Shown one piece after another: positions 1-6,905 of a DNA stretch of 31,675 bases. Origin of the DNA: a virus. The number at the start of each line of letters is the position of its first letter. Position 1 is the stretch's first letter. The stretch is taken from IMG/VR virus record IMGVR_UViG_3300020420_000043, positions 1 to 31,675 of that record; one strand, 5' to 3'. The notes beneath the pieces were generated by a model that worked only from the letters and a program-made list of their open reading frames with translations, ran no database searches and was not told the origin of the DNA. The translations under genes were made by a program, and so were the position numbers.

Positions 1-693
1 ATAACTGAATACAAATTTGCCAGGGCCCAGGCCCTGGTAGATCTGTATCATAAACATAACATCAAACCACAGGGCCATAAGTTTACCCTGGCTGCCTTCC
101 GGAACAGGGAGTTAGATGAGTTTGATTTTGGTGGAGCTGAAGATCTTAGATCCTGTTTCGCTATCAAAGATATCCTGGATAATGATATTGACCTGGAGAG
201 TATGATCCAGGAACCAGGTATGCATAATGTATTTTATGATATTGAGAATGACAGATACATCTACTCCGGATCTGAAGGTAACCTGGAGATAGAGATCAAA
301 CCTCAGAAAATTTTAAATGGTGTAGCCATTGTAGGTAGGCCTGTGTCCAGGTTCCTTGATGATGGAGAAACATTAGAGATAACCAGGATCTGTTTTGTAA
401 ATGAGGCTGATGCTGATGAGTTTGATGTGCAGCTCCATACAAAGAACAGTAACCACAGCTCCCCTATCCCATCAATGCTAGTAGCTGAGATCTGCAAGAG
501 AGCTAAAGCTATGGGATATAAAAAGATAATTACTTACACCAGGACAGATGAGTGTGGATCCTATTTGAAGGCAACAGGTTTCCAGGTAGAACACACTCAG
601 CCTAGAGTTTACAAGTGGAGATCCAAGAATGGACATAAGGTAAATACTAAGAGCACACCTTGTCCTAAAAATAGATGGATTAAATACTTGTAA
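1..693 (+). CDS. XF1762-family GNAT-like protein, 5' end at window edge
   Basis: The frame is open from the first base, giving 230 residues before the stop; the first internal ATG (202) is too far in. From memory of the XF1762 family, the residues near 18-28 (HKHN..PQGHKF), 108-117 (VAIVGRPVSR), 124-130 (TLEITRI), the helix plus GYKKIITYT at 172-180 and ATGF at 191-194 match the family core, which has a GNAT acyltransferase-like fold. The family usually starts only a few residues before the ITEYKF stretch, so nearly the whole protein is present. About 70 acidic residues (34-105) separate the HKF and GRP motifs, much more than in typical members. Acceptor and function are unknown; a role in DNA or protein modification is only a guess. 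The true start probably lies at the other end of the window if the genome is circular. Confidence 0.75.
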   Translation: MTEYKFARAQALVDLYHKHNIKPQGHKFTLAAFRNRELDEFDFGGAEDLRSCFAIKDILDNDIDLESMIQEPGMHNVFYDIENDRYIYSGSEGNLEIEIKPQKILNGVAIVGRPVSRFLDDGETLEITRICFVNEADADEFDVQLHTKNSNHSSPIPSMLVAEICKRAKAMGYKKIITYTRTDECGSYLKATGFQVEHTQPRVYKWRSKNGHKVNTKSTPCPKNRWIKYL

Positions 694-716
694 TATGAAC
701 AAGATAAGAATATATT
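688..716 (+). promoter_or_regulatory. sigma70-type promoter for the recombinase operon
   Basis: A -35-like TTGTAA (688-693) and a -10-like TATATT (711-716) are separated by exactly 17 bases. They sit in the only gap of the plus-strand operon and are followed by AAAGGAG (724-730) and the ATG at 739. The -35 overlaps the stop codon of the preceding gene. Assignment is by consensus match only. Confidence 0.55.
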
Positions 717-738
717 ATATACAAAGGAGAAACATAAT

Positions 739-1428
739 ATGAATAAAGCTAATGCACTAATCAGAGTATCAACTGATAAACAGGATAGCGACAATCAAAA
801 GTTTGCTATCACAAGAGCTCATCCGGACACAGAATTTACTTGGTTTGTTGAGGATGATGTATCCGGTGGATTGTCCTGGGAGAAAAGACCTGTACTCCTG
901 GATGCAATCAGATCTTCCAGGAAAAATAAAATACCATTGGTAGTTTACTCATTGTCCAGGTTGGGAAGAACATCTGAGATTGCTACCTTTTGGGAACAGA
1001 ATGTAGCTAATAAAAAGATCCAGGTATCTGTAGTAGATATGCCACAGCTTGATGACAAGATGGTAGGTGGTATTGCCTGGATAAATTCAATGGAGAGAAA
1101 GGTTATCTCTGAGAGAACAAAGGTAGCTATGTCCAGGATCAAAGAAGAGATAGCTCTTAATGGATCATACAAGACCAAGGAAGGCAATGTAATTACTAGC
1201 CTTGGTGGAACATCCAATAAGAAGGCAAGTGCTGTAGGCAATGCTCAGATCCAGGCTAACGCAGATAAGTTTGCAGCTAATGTATTACCTTTAATCCAAT
1301 CATTGAAGGACCAGGGATTATCTCTGAAGGCAATAGCTGAAGAGTTAAATGAAAGACAGATTAAAACCAGGAGAGATACTGAGTGGTATGCCTCTTCTGT
1401 TTCCAACATATTAAGGAGGGCAGCATAA
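739..1428 (+). CDS. small serine recombinase (resolvase/invertase family)
   Basis: The 229-residue protein has the N-terminal catalytic domain of serine recombinases: ALIRVST with nucleophile Ser11, SLSRLGR with the conserved arginines Arg74 and Arg77, and the ERKVISERT helix around 119-127 that leads into the long E helix. A C-terminal helix-turn-helix (about 190-229) resembles the resolvase DNA-binding domain. It is far shorter than large serine integrases (about 450 residues or more), so it should act as a resolvase or invertase, or on a simple target site. The RBS AAAGGAG lies 8 bases upstream and a promoter precedes it. No tyrosine integrase is present. The substrate sites are not evident to me. 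Confidence 0.88.
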   Translation: MNKANALIRVSTDKQDSDNQKFAITRAHPDTEFTWFVEDDVSGGLSWEKRPVLLDAIRSSRKNKIPLVVYSLSRLGRTSEIATFWEQNVANKKIQVSVVDMPQLDDKMVGGIAWINSMERKVISERTKVAMSRIKEEIALNGSYKTKEGNVITSLGGTSNKKASAVGNAQIQANADKFAANVLPLIQSLKDQGLSLKAIAEELNERQIKTRRDTEWYASSVSNILRRAA

Positions 1429-1583
1429 TGAAATGGACTATAAAAGATATCCTAATAGGGATAGTTGAAATGGTTGCGATGCTAGGATTGTTCGCAGCCA
1501 TTTATTTATTTGCAGTAATGATGTGTGCAATTAGTGATAAGTGTGCAGCATATTATGGGATGATCCCAGGAGGAGGAATATAA
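1428..1583 (+). CDS. small single-span membrane protein
   Basis: Translation probably starts at the ATG at 1428, which overlaps the recombinase stop (TAATG) and follows AAGGAGG; a longer in-frame version would begin inside the recombinase gene. The 51-residue product starts MKWTIKDILIGIVEMVAM and is dominated by one hydrophobic helix (about residues 6-32), followed by a short Cys-containing tail. I do not recognise the family. It is co-transcribed with the recombination genes and ends directly before the nuclease ATG. Function unknown. Confidence 0.6.
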   Translation: MKWTIKDILIGIVEMVAMLGLFAAIYLFAVMMCAISDKCAAYYGMIPGGGI

Positions 1584-2564
1584 ATGATAACAAGTAAGCA
1601 TACAATACTAGGACAGGATCTCAGCTCATCTGAGATCTCTGATATTGTCCTTGGAGAAACAGCATTTAGTAGCTGTCATAAAGTTTATGATGCACATCTT
1701 ATGGCAGTTAAGAATGTAGAGGTTATGTCTGAAAGAAGAATGACCAATGCTATGATCAGAGGATTATTCCTGGAAAGATCTGTAGCTGATTGGTTTTATT
1801 ATCTGCTGTGTGAGGAGATCAAGGATACTCCTATCGTCATTGAGATGTTGGATCCACAGGATGCATCCAGGCCACAGGATTATAATCCGGACCTGGCTAA
1901 GTATGGACTAGGTGCTAGTGTAGATAGGATCCTGGTATGTAGTGGGGATGTTACATTGTCTGTTGCCGGATTTACTTTCCATCTAAAGAAAGGAAAAAAT
2001 ATCCTGGAGATCAAGACAGACTACTACCACACCGGCAAGTGTAAACCGGAATGGCAGATCCAGGTACAGCATCAGATGATCTGCACCGGTACTCAATGTG
2101 GGATCATTGTGTGTAAGGATCAGACCGGCAAGTTAAACATCTATCAATGCACCATCAATGAGAAGATGTGCAAGTTGATAATGGATAAGGCAGAGGACTT
2201 TTGGAAAAGGATAGATGAGGAGGATCCATATCCACCTATCATTAAACAGGAGCACCAGGGCCTCAGATCTAAAACCTTGGATGAAACTATACTAAAGAAA
2301 ACTAATCAAGATGTAGTGCAGCTCACAGAGGATTACCTGGTAGCCTCTGTTGAGGAGAGGAAGTGGAAGAAAACTAAGGACAAGTTAAAGGAAGATCTAT
2401 CAGATGTTCTTGATAGCTTGGACCTGGATGTCCTTACAGTACCAGGACAATACCAAATAAAATCTCATTACTCTGAGGTAGAAAAATATACTATTGAAAA
2501 GAAACCTACCGGAGTGATGAGGGAACAACATTCATTTACAGTAAAGGAGATAAGAGATGAATAA
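1584..2564 (+). CDS. YqaJ-like (lambda Exo-type) recombination exonuclease
   Basis: The 326-residue protein has the PD-(D/E)XK nuclease arrangement of the YqaJ viral recombinase family: an N-terminal helix with RGLFLERSVADWFY (59-72), GASVDRIL with Asp114, LEIKT with Glu142 and Lys144, and the EWQIQVQHQM helix (156-165) that normally carries the conserved glutamines. Such enzymes resect double-stranded ends 5' to 3' and hand the 3' strand to an annealing protein. The next gene is exactly that partner (RecT) and overlaps by 8 bases, so the pair forms a two-component recombination system like Exo/Beta or RecE/RecT. The start follows AGGAGG. Confidence 0.87.
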   Translation: MITSKHTILGQDLSSSEISDIVLGETAFSSCHKVYDAHLMAVKNVEVMSERRMTNAMIRGLFLERSVADWFYYLLCEEIKDTPIVIEMLDPQDASRPQDYNPDLAKYGLGASVDRILVCSGDVTLSVAGFTFHLKKGKNILEIKTDYYHTGKCKPEWQIQVQHQMICTGTQCGIIVCKDQTGKLNIYQCTINEKMCKLIMDKAEDFWKRIDEEDPYPPIIKQEHQGLRSKTLDETILKKTNQDVVQLTEDYLVASVEERKWKKTKDKLKEDLSDVLDSLDLDVLTVPGQYQIKSHYSEVEKYTIEKKPTGVMREQHSFTVKEIRDE

Positions 2565-3510
2565 TAAATTGATCACAACATCAGCTCAATCCTTGGATAC
2601 TTATATGCAGTTAGCAGATAAACTATCCAAGGCAGAGCTCGTGCCTCAACAATACAGAGGTAAACCTAATAACATATTGGTAGCTATCCAATGGGGAATG
2701 GAGCTAGGCCTCACACCAATGAGAGCTCTGCAATCTATCGCTATCATAAATGGTAAGGCATCTATCTATGGAGATGAATTGCTAGGCCTGGTTAAATCTC
2801 ATCCGGCCTTCAGAGGATGTGAAGAAAAGGTAGAAGATAATGTAGCTACCTGTACTATCAAGAGAGATGTAGCCGGAGAGATAGAAGTAACTACCAGGAC
2901 TTTCAGTAAACAGGATGCAGTTACAGGTAAGCTATGGAATAAACCTGGACCCTGGCAGCAGTATCCTCAAGTAATGTTAAAGCATAGAGCAAGAGGCTTT
3001 GCAATTCGTGATGCATTTCCGGATGCCATCAAGGGGATAATCACATATGAGGAACTAAGAGATTATCCCCAAGAGGCACAGGGAGGAAATATTAAAGTAG
3101 CTGTAACACCTAGTGATGCAGAGGATCTAGATGCATTGGCTAACAAACTTGAGGCTCCTGTTCTTGAGGACCAATCCTCAGAGAAACTCACACAGCAATT
3201 ATTCATACCAGGAAAGGAAAGCAAAACCTTTGATAGTGAACACTCCTGGTGTGATGAGTTTGCTCAAATCCTAATTAGTGTAACACAGGTATCTCGTTGG
3301 ACCTATGAAACAAAGAAGGAAAAAGTAGACACATTTATAAAAGCAAATAGCAATGTTCTTGCAAACTTACAGGATCAAGATCTAAAAAAAGAAATGACAG
3401 ATAAGATCCATAAGTTTTATGAGTACATAGAAGAAGAGGATGTGCACACACAGGAGAGCCTCAATGCTATGGCTGATGAGATGGATAGTAGAGGAGAGCC
3501 GGATGTCTAA
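2557..3510 (+). CDS. recT: RecT-family single-strand annealing protein
   Basis: The 317 residues match the RecT family over the first 180 positions: an N-terminal helical segment, the region LVAIQWGMELGLTPMRALQS (about 41-60), INGKASIYGD, and a basic WQQYPQVMLKHRARGFAIRD segment (134-153) typical of the DNA-binding core. The C-terminal third (about 185-317) is acidic and poorly conserved, as usual for a host- or SSB-contacting tail. It overlaps the exonuclease gene by 8 bases, pointing to translational coupling and joint action in recombination-dependent replication or concatemer formation. Confidence 0.9.
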   Translation: MNNKLITTSAQSLDTYMQLADKLSKAELVPQQYRGKPNNILVAIQWGMELGLTPMRALQSIAIINGKASIYGDELLGLVKSHPAFRGCEEKVEDNVATCTIKRDVAGEIEVTTRTFSKQDAVTGKLWNKPGPWQQYPQVMLKHRARGFAIRDAFPDAIKGIITYEELRDYPQEAQGGNIKVAVTPSDAEDLDALANKLEAPVLEDQSSEKLTQQLFIPGKESKTFDSEHSWCDEFAQILISVTQVSRWTYETKKEKVDTFIKANSNVLANLQDQDLKKEMTDKIHKFYEYIEEEDVHTQESLNAMADEMDSRGEPDV

Positions 3511-3742
3511 GCAAGGCCTTACACCACAGCAGCACCAGGTATTTATGTTTATCAGATCTTACTATTCTGAGTATGGTTATTTTCCTACACAGAAAGAGAT
3601 ATCTATAGGTAAGTTAGATGGAGAACAAGTAATACCTCACAGAAGATCTCCGGCTAGTATACATAGGATAGTCAATGTCCTGGTGGAGAAAGGATGGTTA
3701 CATAAAACACCAGGCAATGCCAGGGCCCTAGAGTTTGTTTAG
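3503..3742 (+). CDS. LexA-type winged-helix DNA-binding protein without protease domain
   Basis: The ATG at 3503 overlaps the recT stop by 8 bases and has GGAG just upstream; a longer in-frame reading would lie inside recT. The 79 residues follow the LexA N-terminal domain: LTPQQHQVFMFIRSYY (6-21), YFPTQKEIS (26-34), a recognition helix around SPASIHRIVNVLVEKGWL (49-66) and the wing-end motif GNARALEFV. There is no Ala-Gly cleavage site and no Ser/Lys protease. It is therefore probably a small regulator that may bind SOS-type or phage operators. Its 3' end overlaps the convergent amidase gene by 4 bases. Confidence 0.75.
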   Translation: MSKQGLTPQQHQVFMFIRSYYSEYGYFPTQKEISIGKLDGEQVIPHRRSPASIHRIVNVLVEKGWLHKTPGNARALEFV

Positions 3743-4167
3743 ACCGGAGCTACTATTGGTTCATTGTATTCTGATCTTGCATCAAAGGATGGACAATCTT
3801 TCTTTGCAAAATCTCTATGACCATAGACCATAATGTTAGGATACTCTTCTCTGATATCCTCAATAAGATCTTCCAGGGCAATGCGTTGTGCATCTGTCCT
3901 GGTATCTTTTGATGATTGCATATCCTTATCCATACCACCTACATAACAGATCCCTATGTTGTGGTTCTCTCCAACTGTGTGAGCTCCACTTGTACCAACA
4001 GCTCTACCTTTATGGATAGATCCATCTAGCTCTATTACAAAGTGATATCCAATATCCCTCCATCCATTGTCCTCTGTATGCCACCTCTTGATCTCAGATG
4101 TTTTAACATCTCTACCTTCCGGTGTAGCTGAACAATGGATAATGATCTTATCAATATCCCTAGCCAT
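3739..4167 (-). CDS. N-acetylmuramoyl-L-alanine amidase, T7-lysozyme type endolysin
   Basis: The 142-residue Amidase_2 domain cleaves the MurNAc-L-Ala bond of peptidoglycan. Zinc ligands align with T7 lysozyme: His11 (IIIHCSAT), His117 and Cys125 (YGHRDFAKKDCPSFD). The catalytic Tyr41 (DIGYHF) and Lys123 have the same spacing to the ligands as in T7. No signal peptide is seen, so release should need a holin, and holin-like genes lie upstream in the same operon. The start codon directly abuts the preceding stop. T7 lysozyme also inhibits its own RNA polymerase; no such polymerase is encoded here, so only the lytic role is inferred. Confidence 0.93.
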   Translation of the reverse strand: MARDIDKIIIHCSATPEGRDVKTSEIKRWHTEDNGWRDIGYHFVIELDGSIHKGRAVGTSGAHTVGENHNIGICYVGGMDKDMQSSKDTRTDAQRIALEDLIEDIREEYPNIMVYGHRDFAKKDCPSFDARSEYNEPIVAPV

Positions 4168-4545
4168 TTAATTACCTGTCGCTGACTTACTCTTCTCTTT
4201 CTTTGTTCCGGATAGATCTGTTTGTCCTGGTGTAGTATCCGGTTGAGATCCTACTGATGACATCAATGGTCTATCACTAGCCGGTTGTGTTCCTTTGTCC
4301 GGCTTGTATCTAACAATACCTCTTGAGGATTTACCTACCCTATTCTTTTTAACAATAACTTTACTAATGGACTTACCAACTATGGATCCAATAACATCAG
4401 CCTCCAGGCCTTTACCTGTTCCGGCCTTGGCTAGATCTTTGGAGATCTGCCTGGCTAGTTCTTCTCCTGTTGTACCTTTAGGTATTGTAGTCTTTTTAGG
4501 TTTCTTTGGTGGAGGACTAGGATCCTTCATCATTTCTTCAGCCAT
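4168..4545 (-). CDS. hypothetical lysine/proline-rich protein
   Basis: This 125-residue protein starts MAEEMMKDPSPPPKKPKK and is low in complexity at both ends. A central segment (about 25-75), GEELARQISKDLAKAG then a Gly/Ile/Val-rich stretch, may be helical. The C-terminal 45 residues are rich in Ser, Thr, Gly and Lys. No membrane span or enzyme motif is evident and I do not recognise a family. It sits between the small structural-like proteins and the amidase, with its stop abutting the amidase start, which suggests a late or lysis-time role at most. Confidence 0.7.
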   Translation of the reverse strand: MAEEMMKDPSPPPKKPKKTTIPKGTTGEELARQISKDLAKAGTGKGLEADVIGSIVGKSISKVIVKKNRVGKSSRGIVRYKPDKGTQPASDRPLMSSVGSQPDTTPGQTDLSGTKKEKSKSATGN

Positions 4546-4548
4546 AAC

Positions 4549-4761
4549 TTATCCTTTCTTTTTTGTTTTAACTAAATCTGCATCAGCTTTTCTAACTGTT
4601 GCCTTACCTTTTGCGTGAGCTTTTAATCTTGCCACTCCCCAACTGTAAGCTGTTTGTCCAGGCCTACTGCCTCCGGAAAAAAATGCACCCATCCCTCGTT
4701 TCATTATCTTGTCTGCCTTCTCTTTGCCAAACATCTTTCTATATTTTTCCGGTGCTGCCAT
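4549..4761 (-). CDS. small basic phage protein with GGSRPGQTAYSWG motif
   Basis: The 70-residue product starts MAAPEKYRKMFGKEKADKIM. The central motif GGSRPGQTAYSWGVARLKAH (31-50) recurs in small basic proteins of marine phages, from memory resembling a DUF5824-like segment, although I cannot verify the family name. It is very rich in Lys and Gly, without membrane segments. The start overlaps the stop of the upstream gene by one base (TAATG), so it is translationally coupled. It may be a minor virion or DNA-binding protein; function unknown. Confidence 0.72.
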   Translation of the reverse strand: MAAPEKYRKMFGKEKADKIMKRGMGAFFSGGSRPGQTAYSWGVARLKAHAKGKATVRKADADLVKTKKKG

Positions 4762-4952
4762 TATGCTTTATCCTTTCCCCTGGCTTTTGAGATCCTATCC
4801 ATCTCTGCCTTTGTTAATGTTCCCTCCTTATATTTCTTAGCTGTTGCCACGAGCTCTGACATTCTCAACCTTTTATTCTTGGATCCGGCTACATATTTCT
4901 TTGGCACTTTCGTACCTGGTACTTTTGGTACAGGTTTAAATCTCCTAGTCAC
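4761..4952 (-). CDS. small basic phage protein (KVPKKYVAGSKNK type)
   Basis: A 63-residue, strongly basic protein. The order KVPKKYVAGSKNKRLRMSEL (15-34) followed by a helix and LTKAEMDRISKARGKDK matches a recurrent type of small marine-phage protein with no assigned function. It overlaps the 3-TM holin gene by 4 bases (ATGA) upstream and the next gene by 1 base downstream, so the three are a tightly coupled block. No catalytic motif is visible. Confidence 0.72.
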   Translation of the reverse strand: MTRRFKPVPKVPGTKVPKKYVAGSKNKRLRMSELVATAKKYKEGTLTKAEMDRISKARGKDKA

Positions 4953-5353
4953 TTCTTCATATTCTCCCTGGCTACACCTTTACTCTTCTCCCAGGATCTC
5001 ATTCCGGACAATCCAAGTAATGCCATAGTTAAACTTATCAATCCTTCTGTGTTTATATCCGGCATAGGAACATCTGATCCTGTAAGAAGAAGGATCCAAT
5101 GTAACAATGGTTGTAGGAAGAAGGACCACCCTAGACCAAGAGCACAGATCCACATTATAGAGGGCCTTGCACCGGCTACAAATAAGGAAGGATGCTTTGC
5201 CTGTTCAAGGTTTACCTGGATCTGTCCTTTGTCCAGGGCAATCATTTCTTTTTTTAATTCGTGATTTAGTTTTCGCTTGAGATCTTTATCCTCAACAAAT
5301 TTGTCCAGGAGTTTTTCCCCTATCCCAAGAGCTGATGTAATAACCGGTAGCAT
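4949..5353 (-). CDS. 3-TM holin family protein (GTA holin type)
   Basis: The 134 residues have an N-terminal amphipathic part with basic/acidic helices (LLDKFVEDKDLKRKLNHELK), then QAKHPSLFVAGARPSIMWIC, which is the signature segment of 3-TM holins of gene-transfer agents and related phages. Hydrophobic segments at about 60-78, 80-92 and 101-117 follow. The protein would oligomerise in the inner membrane and let the downstream amidase reach the cell wall. Its position three genes upstream of the endolysin supports this. Assignment rests on topology and the ARPSIMW motif. Confidence 0.75.
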   Translation of the reverse strand: MLPVITSALGIGEKLLDKFVEDKDLKRKLNHELKKEMIALDKGQIQVNLEQAKHPSLFVAGARPSIMWICALGLGWSFFLQPLLHWILLLTGSDVPMPDINTEGLISLTMALLGLSGMRSWEKSKGVARENMKK

Positions 5354-5362
5354 ATATCCCCC

Positions 5363-5689
5363 TTACTTTCCGTTCCTACTCATATAAGCAGAGCTCCCCA
5401 TATAGAAACCTACAATGGAAGATCCACTAATGAATAGAAGATCGCTGACAGAACTGAGCTCCTTCAATCTCTCAAGATCTATTATTGGTGTTAGTAATAT
5501 CGTTGCGTATAATCCCATAAATATTAATGTGTATGTAGCCATTCTTCTTTGAGCTAATAGTTTCCTGGCTTTATCTTCATACTCCTTTATCTCTTTTGCT
5601 AATTTGATCTCCTGGTCCGTGATCTCTCCATCTTGATTGAGATCAAAATTTTCGTACCTGGATCCCTTCTGTAATTTCTTCTGTGCCAT
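5363..5689 (-). CDS. EF-hand-containing small membrane protein, holin-like
   Basis: The 108-residue protein begins MAQKKLQKGSRYENFD and carries one canonical EF-hand loop at residues 16-27: Asp16, Asn18, Asp20, Glu22, Thr24 and Glu27 occupy the calcium-coordinating positions. A charged helix (28-48) leads into two hydrophobic segments (about 51-67 and 84-98). Proteins with this exact plan occur in marine phages near holins and endolysins. It could be a second holin, an antiholin or a calcium-sensing partner. The ATG overlaps the upstream stop by one base. Confidence 0.72.
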   Translation of the reverse strand: MAQKKLQKGSRYENFDLNQDGEITDQEIKLAKEIKEYEDKARKLLAQRRMATYTLIFMGLYATILLTPIIDLERLKELSSVSDLLFISGSSIVGFYMGSSAYMSRNGK

Positions 5690-6150
5690 CAGAGTATTTT
5701 CATCCCTTTAAAAACTACTAATAAAACAATAACGAATATTGTACAGCCTCCAACAACTGCACCTAATATTGTTAGTGTGTTCATAAACTCTTCTTTTGCT
5801 ACCTCTCTTTCCTTTTCTGCCTGTTGTCTTTTCTTTCTTGCCTCAACCTGGAACCGGACCCAATCACTATGAAGGCCTGGCCTCCCCAGGTAAATCATCA
5901 TTCTCTTGAGCTCTTCCTCTTTCTCTTTGATTTCTTCCAGGGCAAAGAACTCATCAAGATCTGTTTCATCCTTGCCGGTAAACTTACTGAATATAGAATT
6001 TTTCTTTTTATCTTTTTGTTTACGCAGATCATCTGCTGCGTGTGTAAACTGAGTAATACTTTTTGCAACTGAACTGAGCTCCCTACCATTTTCAATTGCC
6101 TTCTTTATTGTTTGGTAGGCCCCGTTGCATATAGCTATATATTCTAACAA
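5689..6150 (-). CDS. coiled-coil protein with C-terminal membrane anchor
   Basis: The 153 residues start MLEYIAICNGAYQTIKKAIE. A long charged helical region (about 75-125), with EEIKEKEEELKRMM and a basic/acidic run, suggests a coiled coil. One hydrophobic span (about 127-148, LTILGAVVGGCTIFVIVLLV) lies near the C-terminus. The segment YLGRPGLHSDWVRFQ at 87-101 recurs in hypothetical proteins of marine phages. The topology could suit a spanin-like or lysis accessory role, but no lipobox is present and the anchor is C-terminal, so function is unknown. Confidence 0.7.
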   Translation of the reverse strand: MLEYIAICNGAYQTIKKAIENGRELSSVAKSITQFTHAADDLRKQKDKKKNSIFSKFTGKDETDLDEFFALEEIKEKEEELKRMMIYLGRPGLHSDWVRFQVEARKKRQQAEKEREVAKEEFMNTLTILGAVVGGCTIFVIVLLVVFKGMKIL

Positions 6151-6163
6151 TCATAACTCCAGG

Positions 6164-6343
6164 TTATCCTAAACCTTTAAGCAGAAGATTACCTAACATA
6201 ACGATAATCGTACCGGCAGATCCCAGGATTATTAATTCTAATCTTTTTACTCTTCCTAATATCTCTGCCCAACGAATGGCACAGATCTCCTCGTGCTTAT
6301 CAATCCTTGCTTGTAACTCTGCATTAGTCATTTTCTTAGTCAT
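6164..6343 (-). CDS. small coiled-coil plus one-TM protein (XhlA-like topology)
   Basis: Starting at the ATG at 6343, which overlaps the upstream small gene by 8 bases, the product is 59 residues. It has a charged helix (ELQARIDKHEEICAIRWAEI) followed by one hydrophobic helix (about 34-55, LIILGSAGTIIVMLGNLLL). This helix-then-TM layout resembles XhlA/holin-associated proteins, without a specific sequence signature. An ATG at 6331 is an equally possible start. A membrane-lysis accessory role is inferred from position and topology only. Confidence 0.6.
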   Translation of the reverse strand: MTKKMTNAELQARIDKHEEICAIRWAEILGRVKRLELIILGSAGTIIVMLGNLLLKGLG

Positions 6344-6497
6344 CCTTCTTTGGTCTACCTCTCTTTTTGCCTGGGGCATTTGAGCTTTCCTCGTGCTCTA
6401 CCCCAGGCTCTCTGTCCTTGCCGGACTTCTTTGGAGCTGCTTTACTCTTCCAATCTTTGGGAGCTAAGTGTGGATTTAAATCATATAAGTGTGGCAT
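6336..6497 (-). CDS. small protein with C-terminal AT-hook
   Basis: A 53-residue reading frame starts at ATG 6497 behind a strong RBS (AGGAGG then AACA). It begins MPHLYDLNPHLAPKDW and ends in KKRGRPKKDD. The core RGRP flanked by lysines is the classic AT-hook that binds the minor groove of AT-rich DNA. The middle is charged and probably disordered. The 3' end overlaps the next gene by 8 bases. The strong RBS, tight packing and compositional bias argue that it is real. Its role is unknown: DNA-binding, or simply a basic peptide in the late operon. Confidence 0.6.
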   Translation of the reverse strand: MPHLYDLNPHLAPKDWKSKAAPKKSGKDREPGVEHEESSNAPGKKRGRPKKDD

Positions 6498-6505
6498 TGT
6501 TCCTC

Positions 6506-6892
6506 CTAGCCAATGTTAAACTCTGCATCCCACCAATCATCAACCTCCTTAACCATAGCTGCTATATCAGTAGCCATAGCTTTTGATGTGTCGCTGTCCG
6601 GTGTTCTTGCCATTTTTAATTCTTGCTCTACAGAATATTTATCTCTGATCGCTTTAGTTTTTTCTCCATCCATCTTTTCTTTTATATCAGCTCTAGCTAA
6701 CAATTCTGTTTTCTGTGTGGATGTTCCTTTAGTAAGAGTAAGACTAAGATCTTTATTAAGATCCAGGTATACTGTTCTGTCTGCTGTTTCCATAACAACA
6801 TAATCTGTATACCACTTGATACTGCCTGTAGTTTCTACAGGATGATTGATCACTCTCAGATCAATATTCAGTTTATATAATGTTCTTGCCAT
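6506..6892 (-). CDS. hypothetical protein downstream of receptor-binding protein
   Basis: This 128-residue soluble-looking protein starts MARTLYKLNIDLRVINHPVE. The first 55 residues look beta-rich (KWYTDYVVMETADRTVYLDL), and the rest forms charged helices ending in EVDDWWDAEFNIG. It follows the RCC1-like protein by 13 bases in the same operon. A tail-fibre chaperone or small fibre-associated subunit would fit that position, but no family is recognised and this is only inference from context. Confidence 0.68.
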   Translation of the reverse strand: MARTLYKLNIDLRVINHPVETTGSIKWYTDYVVMETADRTVYLDLNKDLSLTLTKGTSTQKTELLARADIKEKMDGEKTKAIRDKYSVEQELKMARTPDSDTSKAMATDIAAMVKEVDDWWDAEFNIG

Positions 6893-6905
6893 ATACCTTT
6901 CCTCC

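Noticed and set aside
3440-3742. Longer start for the LexA-like protein at 3440
   Set aside because: The first 21 residues would be overprinted on recT and the ATG at 3503 has a proper RBS and starts right at the domain.
4654-5028. Plus-strand open frame of 124 codons across the small basic genes
   Set aside because: The opposite strand carries several coupled genes with good starts; this frame is their complement and has a Cys/Phe-rich shadow composition.
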